A stretch of 64,000 nucleotides of DNA from contig NZ_JBEVTG010000002.1 of assembly GCF_040513375.1 (NCBI RefSeq), forward strand, positions 992,001 to 1,056,000, in the 5' to 3' direction. The stretch is from Flagellimonas_B algarum (GTDB lineage: Bacteria; Bacteroidota; Bacteroidia; Flavobacteriales; Flavobacteriaceae). Below the pieces are notes generated by a model. The model saw only the letters and a program-made list of their open reading frames with translations, was not told the origin of the DNA and ran no database searches. This document shows positions 9,691 to 19,033 of this stretch, in pieces (position 1 is the stretch's first letter; each line of letters opens with the position of its first letter). The translations under genes were made by a program, and so were the position numbers.

Positions 9691-11023
9691 CTTCGAAAGG
9701 ACGTATCCAGGTTTTAGGGTAAAACGATTCTTTTTGGGTCATCAGGTCGACTTCGGGGTCAATGAAGGTGGTGCCCAGACGCCCGTTCAAGCTGACATAA
9801 CTTTCAACGAAAATAGCAAGGTCACCATGCCCCGATTCAGTAAAATGCCGATGTAGGTAGTGGGCGTATTCCAAGATAAAATCAGGTTGAAAAGCCATTT
9901 GTTTTTCTTGGAAGGCCGTCAGGAAATCGGAATTGTCGACATAGAACCACCGGCCACTCGCTTTATCAACGATTTTGAATTGGGCGTAGCCCGACTTTTC
10001 CATCAACATGACCCGCCAGCTAAAGCGATATCCTTCTTCGGTCCAGAACAGCTCTCCTGGATAGGCGAGATACCGCCACGGCAAAAGCAATTGTATCAAA
10101 AAGAACGCCATGACGATGCCGCGATTCACGGTCTTGGATCGCCAGCACGCCTCCCCCTCGAAACGTTTTTTAGATATTCCCAAAACAGTCGAGATGGCCC
10201 GTAGTATTTTATGATGGAATCCGGAATCGAAGAAGATCAGGGCAGAAACGATCATGATATAAGGGAACATCCCGATCGGAAACAACACCCGGGTCAAAAC
10301 GTGAAATACGACGACCAAAACAAATGCGAGCCAGCGGGTCGGCTTGAACCACAATAAAAACGGGATGGCCAGATCGTAAAGGGCACCTCCCCAGCTAAAA
10401 GCATAATGGACCCATTCCTTCCCCAGCAGTCCACCGATTACCGGGATATCGAATTTCGAGGGCAACCAAATCTTTAAAGGCATGGCGTTGAGCAACCAAT
10501 CGGAGTTCAGCTTGGCCAATCCCGCGTAGAAATACACAATACACAAGAGTAATTTCAAAGCATCGATCGTCCATCTTGGCACGCGCTGAAAGGCCTTTTT
10601 GGGATTGCGAATGGCATCCACCGAAAAATAGCCGCCAGCCGGCAAAAACAACAACAAAAAAGCCAGGATGCTGATGAAATAGTAATGGTTTAAGTAAGTG
10701 GTCTTGTCCATCAGCTCGATATAGGTAAAGCTGAGAAAGAAAATGAAGACCGACCAACGATATCGAAACCCAAGGGCGATACCAATGGCCGAGAGCGCAC
10801 AGAGGGCAAATATCATATAGGTGAAACCACCCAAAGGCTTGACCCATTCAAAACCGTAATATGAAAAATGGAACCCGGGCTCGAGATATAGTTTTTCGAT
10901 CCACCCATAGGCCCAAAACCGAAGGATGCTAAGCAACATCATCAGACCGAAAAAAATGCGAAAGACCGCCAAAGGGGCGGCCTCAACTTCGTGATCCAAA
11001 TATGTCTTGAACCGATTGCCCAT
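9671..11023 (-). CDS. HTTM domain membrane protein
   Basis: A 450-residue membrane protein of the HTTM (vitamin K-dependent gamma-carboxylase-like) family. It opens with PLAVFRIFFGLMMLLSILRF; family signs are DKTTYLNHYYF and YFYAGLAKLNSDWL. There are several transmembrane segments in the first ~300 residues and a soluble C-terminal part. Its start abuts the imelysin stop exactly, and its end overlaps the receptor gene, so it is translationally tied to both. Members next to imelysin and a FecA-like receptor are presumed to help iron uptake; the reaction is unknown. Confidence 0.8.
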   Translation of the reverse strand: MGNRFKTYLDHEVEAAPLAVFRIFFGLMMLLSILRFWAYGWIEKLYLEPGFHFSYYGFEWVKPLGGFTYMIFALCALSAIGIALGFRYRWSVFIFFLSFTYIELMDKTTYLNHYYFISILAFLLLFLPAGGYFSVDAIRNPKKAFQRVPRWTIDALKLLLCIVYFYAGLAKLNSDWLLNAMPLKIWLPSKFDIPVIGGLLGKEWVHYAFSWGGALYDLAIPFLLWFKPTRWLAFVLVVVFHVLTRVLFPIGMFPYIMIVSALIFFDSGFHHKILRAISTVLGISKKRFEGEACWRSKTVNRGIVMAFFLIQLLLPWRYLAYPGELFWTEEGYRFSWRVMLMEKSGYAQFKIVDKASGRWFYVDNSDFLTAFQEKQMAFQPDFILEYAHYLHRHFTESGHGDLAIFVESYVSLNGRLGTTFIDPEVDLMTQKESFYPKTWIRPFEDEITGL

Positions 11024-12205
11024 TTAATCGCCGTCGGCATCTACAAAATCGATCGCAATGCTCATGGCCGAAACCATATCGACTTTGAGCAAGGGAACGG
11101 CACGTTGCACCTCATCATAGGCCAACAACATATCGGTGGGCGGATTGTTGTTCGCGATTTCGTCTGAAAAACTGTTCAGGGTCTCGACCATGGTACGGGC
11201 GGTATCGAACTGATCGTTGATCAAGGCATCGAGTGCGACCCCATCTTTGACCGTATTCAAATCCTGTAGGTAGCTCGCCAATCCCTCACCCATCTGTTCG
11301 CTTCCGAAGTGTTTGCCGTTGAAGAAATCTTGAACGGCCTGCAATCCGACTAAAAAGAGCTCATTGCTCACCCCAGGACGGTACAGGGCTTCGATAGTAT
11401 TCGGAGCGGTCGTACCACTAAAGACACCCAATGGAATCCCCATTTTACCGGCACGGAGGAATTTTTCATAGTAAAAGATGAAATCGTTGACAAAACGATC
11501 TACGGAAGCGGTGGCCGAGGCCCCATCGTTTTGGACGAAGGTGTCGCGATACCCACTGGTCCATGCATCACGTACCGTGGTGACCTGTTGTTCGATATCA
11601 TCCAACAAGTCTTGGGCATAATCGAAATACGCTTGCCCTGTGCCGGCATCGGCAAAGACCGCAACGATCTGGGCATCGTCATCGCCCAAGCCATTGATCA
11701 GGTAATCGAGGGCCGGGAACCCTTTGGTGTCGCGATTGGATGGCAAGGCAAGATCGTAAGAACCGCTAGCGATATGATCCTCGATCAAGGTGATATCGGA
11801 GGGGTAGGTATTGATATTCAAACGTAGGCCATCGTCTTCGGCCGGGCCGATTTCATACAAGGAAACCCGTTGCCAAGCCTTATAGGCGGTCAACCAGGCC
11901 TCGCGAAGGGCAGAAAGGGTCACCGTACTGGGGTCGTCTTGAAAATTGGTGAAAGCCGCCTGAAAAGCTTGCTGATCGATCAAAAAGGCATTGTAAGCCG
12001 GTACGATGATGTTGTCGGCCCAATTGGTCAATAGGGCCCCACGATCGAAACTGACCGAAGTGCCGTCATCATCACTGACCATACCATCATCATCGCTGAT
12101 GCTGATATCATCATCGGTATTGGGTTCCTCCGAACCATTGTCGGAACTACAGGCCCAAACCACTAGGGGAACGATCAGTGCCAAGGTGTACCATTTCAAT
12201 TTCAT
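11024..12205 (-). CDS. Imelysin family lipoprotein (peptidase M75-like)
   Basis: A 393-residue lipoprotein with start MKLKWYTLALIVPLVVWACSSD; the lipobox cysteine is at residue 19, followed by an Asp/Glu/Ser-rich linker. The frame is open 29 codons upstream, but the preferred start gives a clean lipoprotein signal. Imelysin features are WLTAYKAWQRVSLYEIGPAEDDGLRLNINTYP and KGFPALDYLINGLG (the family's GxHxxE-like region reads GFPALDYL here). Imelysins are surface proteins regulated by iron and thought to bind or deliver it. It is the second gene in the operon. Confidence 0.88.
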   Translation of the reverse strand: MKLKWYTLALIVPLVVWACSSDNGSEEPNTDDDISISDDDGMVSDDDGTSVSFDRGALLTNWADNIIVPAYNAFLIDQQAFQAAFTNFQDDPSTVTLSALREAWLTAYKAWQRVSLYEIGPAEDDGLRLNINTYPSDITLIEDHIASGSYDLALPSNRDTKGFPALDYLINGLGDDDAQIVAVFADAGTGQAYFDYAQDLLDDIEQQVTTVRDAWTSGYRDTFVQNDGASATASVDRFVNDFIFYYEKFLRAGKMGIPLGVFSGTTAPNTIEALYRPGVSNELFLVGLQAVQDFFNGKHFGSEQMGEGLASYLQDLNTVKDGVALDALINDQFDTARTMVETLNSFSDEIANNNPPTDMLLAYDEVQRAVPLLKVDMVSAMSIAIDFVDADGD

Positions 12206-12326
12206 GCAGCTATTTTTATTTATTCTAAGTAAAGGTGCCAAATATAAGGAAAGAGATGGATCTATGCGGGCACGAATCCATCTCTTTTTCAAATCTTATC
12301 CAAGCATGTCTAAAAGGTCAACCTGA

Positions 12327-13625
12327 TTAGCTTCCGGCTTGTTCGACGGTGAAATCGAAACGCTCGGCAATGGCTGCCGAAATCGCATCCAAGGTAGCGG
12401 GGGTGACATCCCACAGACCGTTAGCCCCGTCATCCAACAAATCGACCAAGAACGCATCGACCTCGGCCTTGGTAAAGTAAGGCGCATCCGAATTCGGTTG
12501 GCGGGTGAATTGTAGGCTGTAAATAAAGCCATAGCCTTCTGAAAGGTCATGGAAACCACCACCGAAATCAGGACTGGGTTGATCCAAGGCGTTCTTTCCT
12601 TGTTGTAGGTAGTAGACCGCACGCACTCCGATTACGGTAGAAACCAGTTCGCGGAGGAGGTTTGCCTGTTCGTTACGCACGCTATAGTCTTTCGCAACGA
12701 TTGCGGCACGGCCCAACTTAAAAGCTTGGAAGATAGCATCGGTAATTCCGGCGAAATCGTCATCGCCTTCTACCCTACCGATGTATTTGTTCAAAAAGCT
12801 ATCGTCATCACCGATGGTCGGTCTTGGATCGGCCAAATCTTGGGCGGTGCCGAAGGCATACCCATAGGCTTCGTCCCAATCGTGCTCCATATCGGTATAG
12901 TTTTTACCATCGACCAAGGTGCCGGCGTCATTGGCCTCCTCGAACTGGTCCAAAACATTCGCACTGGTATAGTTGTTCAACATCTGGTCTACCATAAGGG
13001 CACCGATTAAGGATTTGTTGAACAATTGGTTCATTTCCAAGCCCCGGGCATCGATATAACGGGTCGAAGAACCGTCGGCTATCTGTCCGGCTACACCGGC
13101 GGATGCGGCTTCGTTCCAACGTGGGAAAACCTCATCGACCTGGGTCTGGATCCAGCCTTCGAAATCGGCACGGATCAAGGCTTGGTCAGTGGCATTACCG
13201 GAGAAAAAGTCAAAAGAAGCGGCTGTTTTTCCGCGAACACTCTTATCGGAAGCGTTCAAATCGGGATCGGAGAAATCCATGGCTCCTTCCACGTGTGCGA
13301 ACATGGCGTTCAACACCGCTGCGGTCGTGGTTTCATCCTTCATTTTGTCAATGATCTCTTCCGACATCAAAATACGGGTAGTTTGCCCACTGAAGCTCAC
13401 CGAACTTTCCCCGTCACGGGTAAAGACGAAGGTCGCGGGATTGTCTATGGCCGCTGCACAGGGTGTACAGGCAGTACCCCCACAATCGACGCCTTCCTCA
13501 TCACCGTTTTGGATGCCATCATCGCAGGTGGCCATGGCTTGCATGTCGTCATCCATTGCGTCGTCATCATCGGAACAGGCCCAAAAAAGTGTGATACATA
13601 GGAGGGGAAATAGGTATTTTTTCAT
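12327..13625 (-). CDS. DUF4856 lipoprotein
   Basis: A 432-residue lipoprotein: MKKYLFPLLCITLFWACSDDDD, with lipobox cysteine 17 and an acidic tail. A cysteine-rich stretch follows (CDDGIQNGDEEGVDCGGTACTPC), as seen in MopE-like or surface-anchored proteins. The DUF4856 body includes FVFTRDGESSVSFSGQTTRI, MDQMLN-type helices and the motif HDLSEGYGFIYSLQFTR. The family regularly accompanies imelysin and TonB receptors. It is the first gene of the iron operon, with two iron-box-like palindromes upstream, one ending only eight bases before the start codon. Confidence 0.85.
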   Translation of the reverse strand: MKKYLFPLLCITLFWACSDDDDAMDDDMQAMATCDDGIQNGDEEGVDCGGTACTPCAAAIDNPATFVFTRDGESSVSFSGQTTRILMSEEIIDKMKDETTTAAVLNAMFAHVEGAMDFSDPDLNASDKSVRGKTAASFDFFSGNATDQALIRADFEGWIQTQVDEVFPRWNEAASAGVAGQIADGSSTRYIDARGLEMNQLFNKSLIGALMVDQMLNNYTSANVLDQFEEANDAGTLVDGKNYTDMEHDWDEAYGYAFGTAQDLADPRPTIGDDDSFLNKYIGRVEGDDDFAGITDAIFQAFKLGRAAIVAKDYSVRNEQANLLRELVSTVIGVRAVYYLQQGKNALDQPSPDFGGGFHDLSEGYGFIYSLQFTRQPNSDAPYFTKAEVDAFLVDLLDDGANGLWDVTPATLDAISAAIAERFDFTVEQAGS

Positions 13626-13633
13626 GTTAAATT

Positions 13634-13656
13634 TTATTTAGATTAGTTTTAAATAG
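13634..13656. promoter_or_regulatory. Iron-box-like inverted repeat, copy 2
   Basis: Variant of the 23-bp palindrome (arms TTATTTA / TAAATAG, centre GATTAGTTT). It lies 9-31 bases upstream of the DUF4856 start, so a bound repressor would sit on the 5' untranslated region. Confidence 0.6.
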
Positions 13657-13699
13657 TATTGGCCCACAAATATATTCTCCCCCATCGGGATGGCAAATT

Positions 13700-13722
13700 T
13701 TATTTAGACTTATTTTAATTAA
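13700..13722. promoter_or_regulatory. Iron-box-like inverted repeat, copy 3
   Basis: Second box in front of the DUF4856 operon (arms TTATTTA / TAATTAA, centre GACTTATTT). Its centre is 66 bases from that of copy 2, about six helical turns, which would allow cooperative binding on one face. Confidence 0.6.
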
Positions 13723-13818
13723 TCTTTAATATTTAACACTTCCACCCAACGGCTCTTTGAACCTCATTCATTTTAACTATTTGACAATATGTGCTTTAGG
13801 ATGTTTTAGGAGTCCCTG

Positions 13819-16011
13819 TTAGTAACAGTCCATTTTCAACTGCTCTTGGTGATCGAAGTCGCTAAGGGGTTTGCCCAAGTGCTTTTGACTAATGCTTCCC
13901 AAGACCTCCAAGACCGCATTTTGCATGGCCAGGGAACCACAGATCATAAAAACCGCACCTGCTTCCAATTGGGAGGCGATTTCCTTGGCATTCCGTCCCA
14001 TTACTTCTTGAACATAAAGACGATCGCCTTCTTGAGACAGGGCTTGATGGTAACGTTGTAATTTGCTCTGGGCTTGGGCTTCGTCCAAATACGGACGGTA
14101 AAGCGCTGCGGAAGCTTGGGTACGGCCGCCCCAATACAGGTCGATGGGGATGCCTTTGGTGTTCTCATCCAACACCCCTAAAAAAGGCGCGATTCCCGTA
14201 CCGTTGGCGATACAGACCACTTCCGGTGCGAAATCAGGTACATGAAAGTCGTAGTTGCGTTTGATGCCACCGCGAACCGTCTGCCCGGCTTCCAGGGCGA
14301 GCAATTGGTTGGAACAGGCCCCGAATTCGTGCTTCTTGATGCTTAGTAATACGCTGTCTTGGTATTTCGCGATGCTGTACCAACGGGCTTGCCCGTCTTC
14401 TGGCACGATTTCCCAAAGATCCCCGGATCGGAACTTCATCTTCCGGCCGGGTTGCAAGCGGAGCAGGTAGGTGTCATCCACATTTAAGGCAGAACGTTCG
14501 AGTACCTCAAAGTCCCGTGCCTTGACCAGCTTTCGCTTTTTCTTGAGGGATGGAAGGTCGAGCACCGTCCCGGTTTGCTGCCCCCAGGCTTTGGCCCAGT
14601 CTTGAAAAGCCTCATAGGATTGGTTGTTGATTTTGTATACCGGTAGGGTCGGATGCAGTTCGGTTTGCTGGGCCAACCATCCCTCCAAATCCACCCCGAA
14701 TTGGCAATAACTTGGGTAAGTCAGCGAACCAAAGGCGACCACGCTGTAGCCCATTTGCCTTTCTTGTTGTACCGCCCCTAAAAGCGCTTCGATATGCCGG
14801 GCGTTGGTCGGGGCCTCCCCTTCCCCATAGGTGGCCGTTAAAAACAGCAGCTGCTCCGCATTTTTATAGGTCCTATAGGCATTGATCTCGGCGACCAGGA
14901 CCGATTTTCCAGCTTGGGTCAGCGCCGCTTCCAAGGCTTGGGCGAAACCGTAGGTGGTACCCGTTTCGGACCCCACCAAGATGATATGGGTACAGGCATC
15001 GGGATCCACCAGCACACTAGCAGTCTTCGTATTCCGAATACGCTTGCGCCACATCACATAACCGGAATACACAAAGAAGAGGATGCCCAGACTGACCAAA
15101 AAGAGCACCAACGACCAAGCGATGGACCCCTGGCCGGTATGCAGCACGAGGCTCCAGCGGTTCGCCAGAAAGGCGAATGGATAAGGTTGTTCGCTCAGGA
15201 TGTCACCGGTGTATTGATGTATGGCCATTTCCTTCCCCCGCAGGGCCAATTCAAAATAGTCTTCCGGGAACTCCGAAAAGGGATAGGTCAAGGAACGTAC
15301 CTCATCCCAAGTCGTTGTTTTGAAAATCGGCAATTGGGCCGCATCGATCGGGTCGAAATCCGCATCGGAAAGGGCTACTTCGTGTACGATCCGGGTCGGG
15401 GGAATCAAGCCGAATTTCTCTGCCGACAAGTAAACTCCGGTGGCGGCGACCACAATGATGGGTAGTAAGAGCCAGCGACCGAAAACAACATGATACCGCA
15501 GCTCGAAATAATCCTTCTGGACTTTGGAGAACAGTTTGACCCAGCCTCCTTGTCGCTTCACCAGCAAGAGCAATCCGGTTACGGCGAGCAGGCACAGTAA
15601 AAAGGACACCAGACCTACCGTAAAACGGCCAATCTTTTTCAAAAACAGGGAGCGGTGCAGGTTGGTGGTAAATTGAAAGATGGGATGCTGTGGCGTCGGC
15701 CGGCCTAAGGTCGCCCCGGTACGGGGATTCACATAGACGGTTTCACTAGTGCCTTCCTTGGTGACCACATCGGCCAAGACAAAGCCGTCTGCATCCAGGG
15801 TCAGGGTCAAGACCTCATCGTATTCCCCGGCCATCACCGTCATGGTCTCGGCCAAGGTAACGGACCCTAGTGCAACAGGCTGGTAGGGTTTGACGGCCGT
15901 CTGTATGGGTTCAAAAGCCAGTATGGCTCCCGTTAGCGCTGCCAAAACCAAAAAAAGCCCTGAAACCAGGGCCAATGTCATATGGGTATACCGCCAAATG
16001 GATAGGGTCAT
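13819..16011 (-). CDS. PepSY-TM / flavodoxin / ferredoxin-reductase fusion, likely ferric or heme reductase
   Basis: A 730-residue fusion. Residues about 1-330 are a PepSY-associated TM region with four membrane helices (WRYTHMTLALVSGLFLVLAA near the start; HRSLFLKKIGRFTVG). Residues about 345-480 are a flavodoxin domain (ILVGSETGTTYGFAQALE, FLTATYGEGEAPTN). The C-terminal part is an FAD/NADPH reductase module (RWYSIAKYQDSVLLSIKKHEFGACSNQ; IANGTGIAPFLGVL; FMICGSLAMQNAV). This resembles sulfite reductase flavoprotein or P450 reductase joined to a membrane anchor. It probably moves electrons from NADPH across the inner membrane to reduce ferric iron or heme. It is the last gene of the DUF6607 operon. 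Confidence 0.85.
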   Translation of the reverse strand: MTLSIWRYTHMTLALVSGLFLVLAALTGAILAFEPIQTAVKPYQPVALGSVTLAETMTVMAGEYDEVLTLTLDADGFVLADVVTKEGTSETVYVNPRTGATLGRPTPQHPIFQFTTNLHRSLFLKKIGRFTVGLVSFLLCLLAVTGLLLLVKRQGGWVKLFSKVQKDYFELRYHVVFGRWLLLPIIVVAATGVYLSAEKFGLIPPTRIVHEVALSDADFDPIDAAQLPIFKTTTWDEVRSLTYPFSEFPEDYFELALRGKEMAIHQYTGDILSEQPYPFAFLANRWSLVLHTGQGSIAWSLVLFLVSLGILFFVYSGYVMWRKRIRNTKTASVLVDPDACTHIILVGSETGTTYGFAQALEAALTQAGKSVLVAEINAYRTYKNAEQLLFLTATYGEGEAPTNARHIEALLGAVQQERQMGYSVVAFGSLTYPSYCQFGVDLEGWLAQQTELHPTLPVYKINNQSYEAFQDWAKAWGQQTGTVLDLPSLKKKRKLVKARDFEVLERSALNVDDTYLLRLQPGRKMKFRSGDLWEIVPEDGQARWYSIAKYQDSVLLSIKKHEFGACSNQLLALEAGQTVRGGIKRNYDFHVPDFAPEVVCIANGTGIAPFLGVLDENTKGIPIDLYWGGRTQASAALYRPYLDEAQAQSKLQRYHQALSQEGDRLYVQEVMGRNAKEIASQLEAGAVFMICGSLAMQNAVLEVLGSISQKHLGKPLSDFDHQEQLKMDCY

Positions 16012-16018
16012 ACGCTGC

Positions 16019-16501
16019 TTATTGGGGCATGATACGAATATACCGTATAAATCCCTTGCCTTCTTGCTTCGATTTTAGGTTTTCGGTGGTCAACGCGAAC
16101 TCCAGGTCGTCGGCATAGTATTCCTGATCTTCGACGGCCGATTCAAAACGCAACGTATGTCCCGAATCGATCTTATCGACCGGAATCTGCAATACGGTGA
16201 GTTTTCGTTGCCCCCCGGCGACCGTTTCCCCTACGATCGCGTCCAAATCAGGGCGGCGGATGCCGTAGAGGTTTTTCCACCATTCCGTAATATCACGGTA
16301 CCATTCGCTGTCTTCGCCCTGCACATAAAGGGTTTCAAGGTAGGCGCCTTCGGCATCCAAGATCGAGACCACCACATAGGCCCCTTCTCCTTCATAATTC
16401 GTCAATTGGATCAAGCATTTGTAGTTGGCGGTGTCGGCGGGCCGAAAGGCATAGAGGCCTACAACTGCAACTACTAGTAAGGTTCTCCAAAGGTTTTTCA
16501 T
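16019..16501 (-). CDS. DUF2271 domain exported protein
   Basis: A 160-residue protein with a signal or anchor segment (LWRTLLVVAVVGLYAF) and a DUF2271 body: YVVVSILDAEGAYLETLYVQGEDSEWYRDITEWW, then DAIVGETVAGGQRKLT. DUF2271 proteins are usually found beside PepSY reductases in iron or heme gene clusters, as here. It lies seven bases before the PepSY fusion gene. The role is unknown, perhaps a periplasmic partner of the reductase. Confidence 0.8.
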   Translation of the reverse strand: MKNLWRTLLVVAVVGLYAFRPADTANYKCLIQLTNYEGEGAYVVVSILDAEGAYLETLYVQGEDSEWYRDITEWWKNLYGIRRPDLDAIVGETVAGGQRKLTVLQIPVDKIDSGHTLRFESAVEDQEYYADDLEFALTTENLKSKQEGKGFIRYIRIMPQ

Positions 16502-16505
16502 GTAC

Positions 16506-17996
16506 TTAACGTTTTAGGAAGTCCAAGGCTTCCTGCTGGGATTGTAACAATTCGTTTTCACTGGCCAGATCGAACACCGATTCTTCAAAATCGGTCTTGA
16601 CCGAAAGGTCGGCCCCTTGGGCGATCAGGTATTTTAAAATCTTGGTATCGGCGGTCGACATGGCGGCCAAATGTAAGGCCGTATTGCCTTCGTCGTTCTT
16701 TTGATCGATGGCGATTCCGGCATCGGCCAGGCGTTTCAACAAGGCCAGGTTATTGTTTTTGGCTGCCAAATGCAACAAGGTATTGCCATCATGCTGGGCC
16801 GTGTCCAAACGAAGCCCGGCTTGGATCAAAAGCGTCAATTTGGCCTCGAAATCCGCAGCATCCGTTGCCCTGAAATTCGGGAGCAGGTAATAAGCCAGCG
16901 AATTGCCTTTGGCATCGACCACCGAGGCGTCGGCCCCCTGCTCCAGCAGGTAAGCGACCACTTCCGGTTGGTTTCGTTGTACGGCCAAGGTCAGGGCCGA
17001 TTGGCCTTTTTCGTTCCGTACATTGACATCCTCGATATAGGTGTTCAAGAAGGCGACTACGGCTTTGCTATTCGATCGTGCGGCATTCATCAAAGGGGTT
17101 TGCCCAGATCCATCTTGCAGGTTGGCATCCAATCCCGCATCCGTCAAATGCTCATACAAGGAAAGGTCCGTATTGTTGGCCGCGATTAAGTGGATCAGGT
17201 TCTGACCATCGGTATTGATTGTAGCTGCGGCCAATCCCAATCCCTCCAAATACGTAAAAACGGCCTTACCGTTCTGATGTCCCCGGGTACCGCGAGCCGC
17301 CATGAACAAGGCATTCTCTTGCTTGGCATTGGTGATTGTGGTGGGTACGCCTTGGGCCGCAAGCGCCTTCAGGACATCAAGATTCCCTCCTTTGGCCGCA
17401 TAGGCGAAGAGGCCGTTTTGGTCGGTATCGACACTTTCAAAAGACAAGCCTTTGTCTTTGAAGTAGTTGATAGGGGTCAGATCCTTGGCGTAAGAGGCGA
17501 CCAACAGCAGCGCATTGGCGCCACTGCGTGTGGTGGATTTGATATCGGCCCCATGCTCCAAAAGGAAATCGAAGAGTCGGGCATCGGTCTGTCCGGTACC
17601 CAAGGCGAAATTCAAGACGGAATTGCCATGGGCATCATTGATATCGGCTTTTGCGCCTCGGTCGACCAACCACTGCATGATCTCAAGGTTATTGCGGTAG
17701 GCGGCCCAAAAGATATAAGTACGCCCGTCGTGGGTCAGTTTGTCAACGGCATTGCCTTTTTGCTCCATCATATGGAGGATCGTCGGGTTGTCGGCCCTTT
17801 CGATCAAGGCATAGCAGACCCCGTCGAACATAGCACGGTTCAAGGCGGTGGGGTCATTCCCCTCCGCAATTGCGGCATCGACGGCTGCTATGCTAGGCTT
17901 GGCTTTCCAGAAGCTGCGTTGTAGAAAGACGTTTTCTTGGGCGGTGACGGACAAGCTCAACCAAAGCAGTCCGAACAATAGGTTATACGGCTTCAT
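16506..17996 (-). CDS. Exported ankyrin-repeat protein
   Basis: A 496-residue secreted protein: signal peptide MKPYNLLFGLLWLSLSVTAQ, then about eleven ankyrin repeats covering almost all the rest (for example DGNTLLHLAAKNNNLALLKRL and EGNTALHLAAMSTADTKILK). The start at 17996 lies one base after the upstream stop; an in-frame ATG 24 bases earlier would overlap that gene and precede the signal peptide, so it is not used. Ankyrin repeats mean a protein-binding scaffold. Its place between DUF6607 and DUF2271 suggests a role in the periplasm in assembling the uptake or reductase machinery (inference). Confidence 0.85.
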   Translation of the reverse strand: MKPYNLLFGLLWLSLSVTAQENVFLQRSFWKAKPSIAAVDAAIAEGNDPTALNRAMFDGVCYALIERADNPTILHMMEQKGNAVDKLTHDGRTYIFWAAYRNNLEIMQWLVDRGAKADINDAHGNSVLNFALGTGQTDARLFDFLLEHGADIKSTTRSGANALLLVASYAKDLTPINYFKDKGLSFESVDTDQNGLFAYAAKGGNLDVLKALAAQGVPTTITNAKQENALFMAARGTRGHQNGKAVFTYLEGLGLAAATINTDGQNLIHLIAANNTDLSLYEHLTDAGLDANLQDGSGQTPLMNAARSNSKAVVAFLNTYIEDVNVRNEKGQSALTLAVQRNQPEVVAYLLEQGADASVVDAKGNSLAYYLLPNFRATDAADFEAKLTLLIQAGLRLDTAQHDGNTLLHLAAKNNNLALLKRLADAGIAIDQKNDEGNTALHLAAMSTADTKILKYLIAQGADLSVKTDFEESVFDLASENELLQSQQEALDFLKR

Positions 17997-17997
17997 C

Positions 17998-18930
17998 TTA
18001 CTTGCTTTTGGAGGCTTCATCGGTTGCAGGGATCACAAAGGATTCGATGACCGCATCGATGGCGGACTTTTCGACCAATTCCTCATTAAAAAGATGCTTG
18101 TACAAGACCTTGTTATCCACCTTTTCTTTCAGCTGCAAATCGGTATTTCGGCCGTAGACTTCGTCCCATTTCGAACGTACAGTGGCCCATTTGTCGTAAT
18201 GCTTCGTCCACCAATCGGCAGCGGCCTGGCAACGGGCATCGTCGACCTTGACATAGGTGTTATACCCTTTCTCCTTGGCCAATACCAAATCGGCTTCCCC
18301 TTCTTTACGCAAGACCTTGCTGTTGTCCTGATCGTGCACCCAACCGTAATCGGTCACCTCATGGCGATTGCCCCGCATGGTGATGTTGTAATCGGCGCGG
18401 GTGGTATACTCGCGACGTGGTAAGGGGGCCGGGGTGGTGTTTTCCCAATAGCTTTTGCCATCGACGTGTACCCAAGTCGCCGATCCCTCGTAGCGTGGAC
18501 TGTCATCGACCTGATATACTTTTTGGGTCCACTGCCCGGCTACAGCTTCGGGGGATTTTCCGCTAAAGGTCCATTCGTTGTCCCCGTTGTATTGATATAG
18601 TGCGGTGTTCTCGAACAGCCAATCTTGACGCCAGTGTTTGACGATATACGGATTCGCGGGATCCCCGACCTGTAGAAGGTGTTGGATGACCACCTTATCA
18701 TCGGCATCGGTGACCAATTGGGCCCATTCCAAGCCCTTATCGACCTTGGTCTTTGAGGGTTTGTACAGCGAGTCTTGGCTATAGTTAAAGGTCTCCGCGA
18801 AGTTGAAGGTGACTTCGAAACAGCCGCACATGGCTTTGATGGCGGCCTTGTCTTGCTCCCGTTTTTCTTGGGCTGATAGGGATAGCACACCGAATATAAG
18901 CAGGGCGAAGTAAAGGGATTTTCTTTTCAT
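17998..18930 (-). CDS. DUF6607 family exported protein
   Basis: A 310-residue protein with signal peptide (MKRKSLYFALLIFGVLSLSAQ). Then KAAIKAMCGCFEVTFNFAETF, a paired-cysteine segment CGCFEV, and many tryptophans (HWRQDWLFEN, WTQKVYQVDDSPRYEGSATW), as in the DUF6607 family. Function unknown, but it heads an operon with ankyrin, DUF2271 and reductase genes. The iron-box palindrome at 18981-19003 lies between it and the divergent receptor gene, so both directions may be repressed together. Confidence 0.8.
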   Translation of the reverse strand: MKRKSLYFALLIFGVLSLSAQEKREQDKAAIKAMCGCFEVTFNFAETFNYSQDSLYKPSKTKVDKGLEWAQLVTDADDKVVIQHLLQVGDPANPYIVKHWRQDWLFENTALYQYNGDNEWTFSGKSPEAVAGQWTQKVYQVDDSPRYEGSATWVHVDGKSYWENTTPAPLPRREYTTRADYNITMRGNRHEVTDYGWVHDQDNSKVLRKEGEADLVLAKEKGYNTYVKVDDARCQAAADWWTKHYDKWATVRSKWDEVYGRNTDLQLKEKVDNKVLYKHLFNEELVEKSAIDAVIESFVIPATDEASKSK

Positions 18931-18980
18931 AGTGGTGGTACGTTTTAGTAGTTCTGTTAAAACTGGAAAATAGTTTAATT

Positions 18981-19003
18981 TTATTTAGACTGATTTTAAA
19001 TAA
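18981..19003. promoter_or_regulatory. Iron-box-like inverted repeat, copy 4
   Basis: Identical over 23 bp to copy 1 at 6754-6776. It sits in the 103-base divergent region between DUF6607 (minus) and the receptor at 19034 (plus), 51 and 31 bases from the two starts, well placed to control both. A further half-site GTCTAAATAA (19038-19047) overlaps the first codons of the receptor gene. Confidence 0.65.
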
Positions 19004-19033
19004 GAATCTATATTTGCTCCAAATTTACGTGGA

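Noticed and set aside
12206..12326. A fifth iron box in the gap between imelysin and DUF4856
   Set aside because: The AT-rich stretch near 12213 has a TTATTTA-like piece but no matching right arm.
14914..15465. A 183-codon plus-strand frame opposite the PepSY fusion gene
   Set aside because: Antisense shadow of a strongly recognised gene; no family character.
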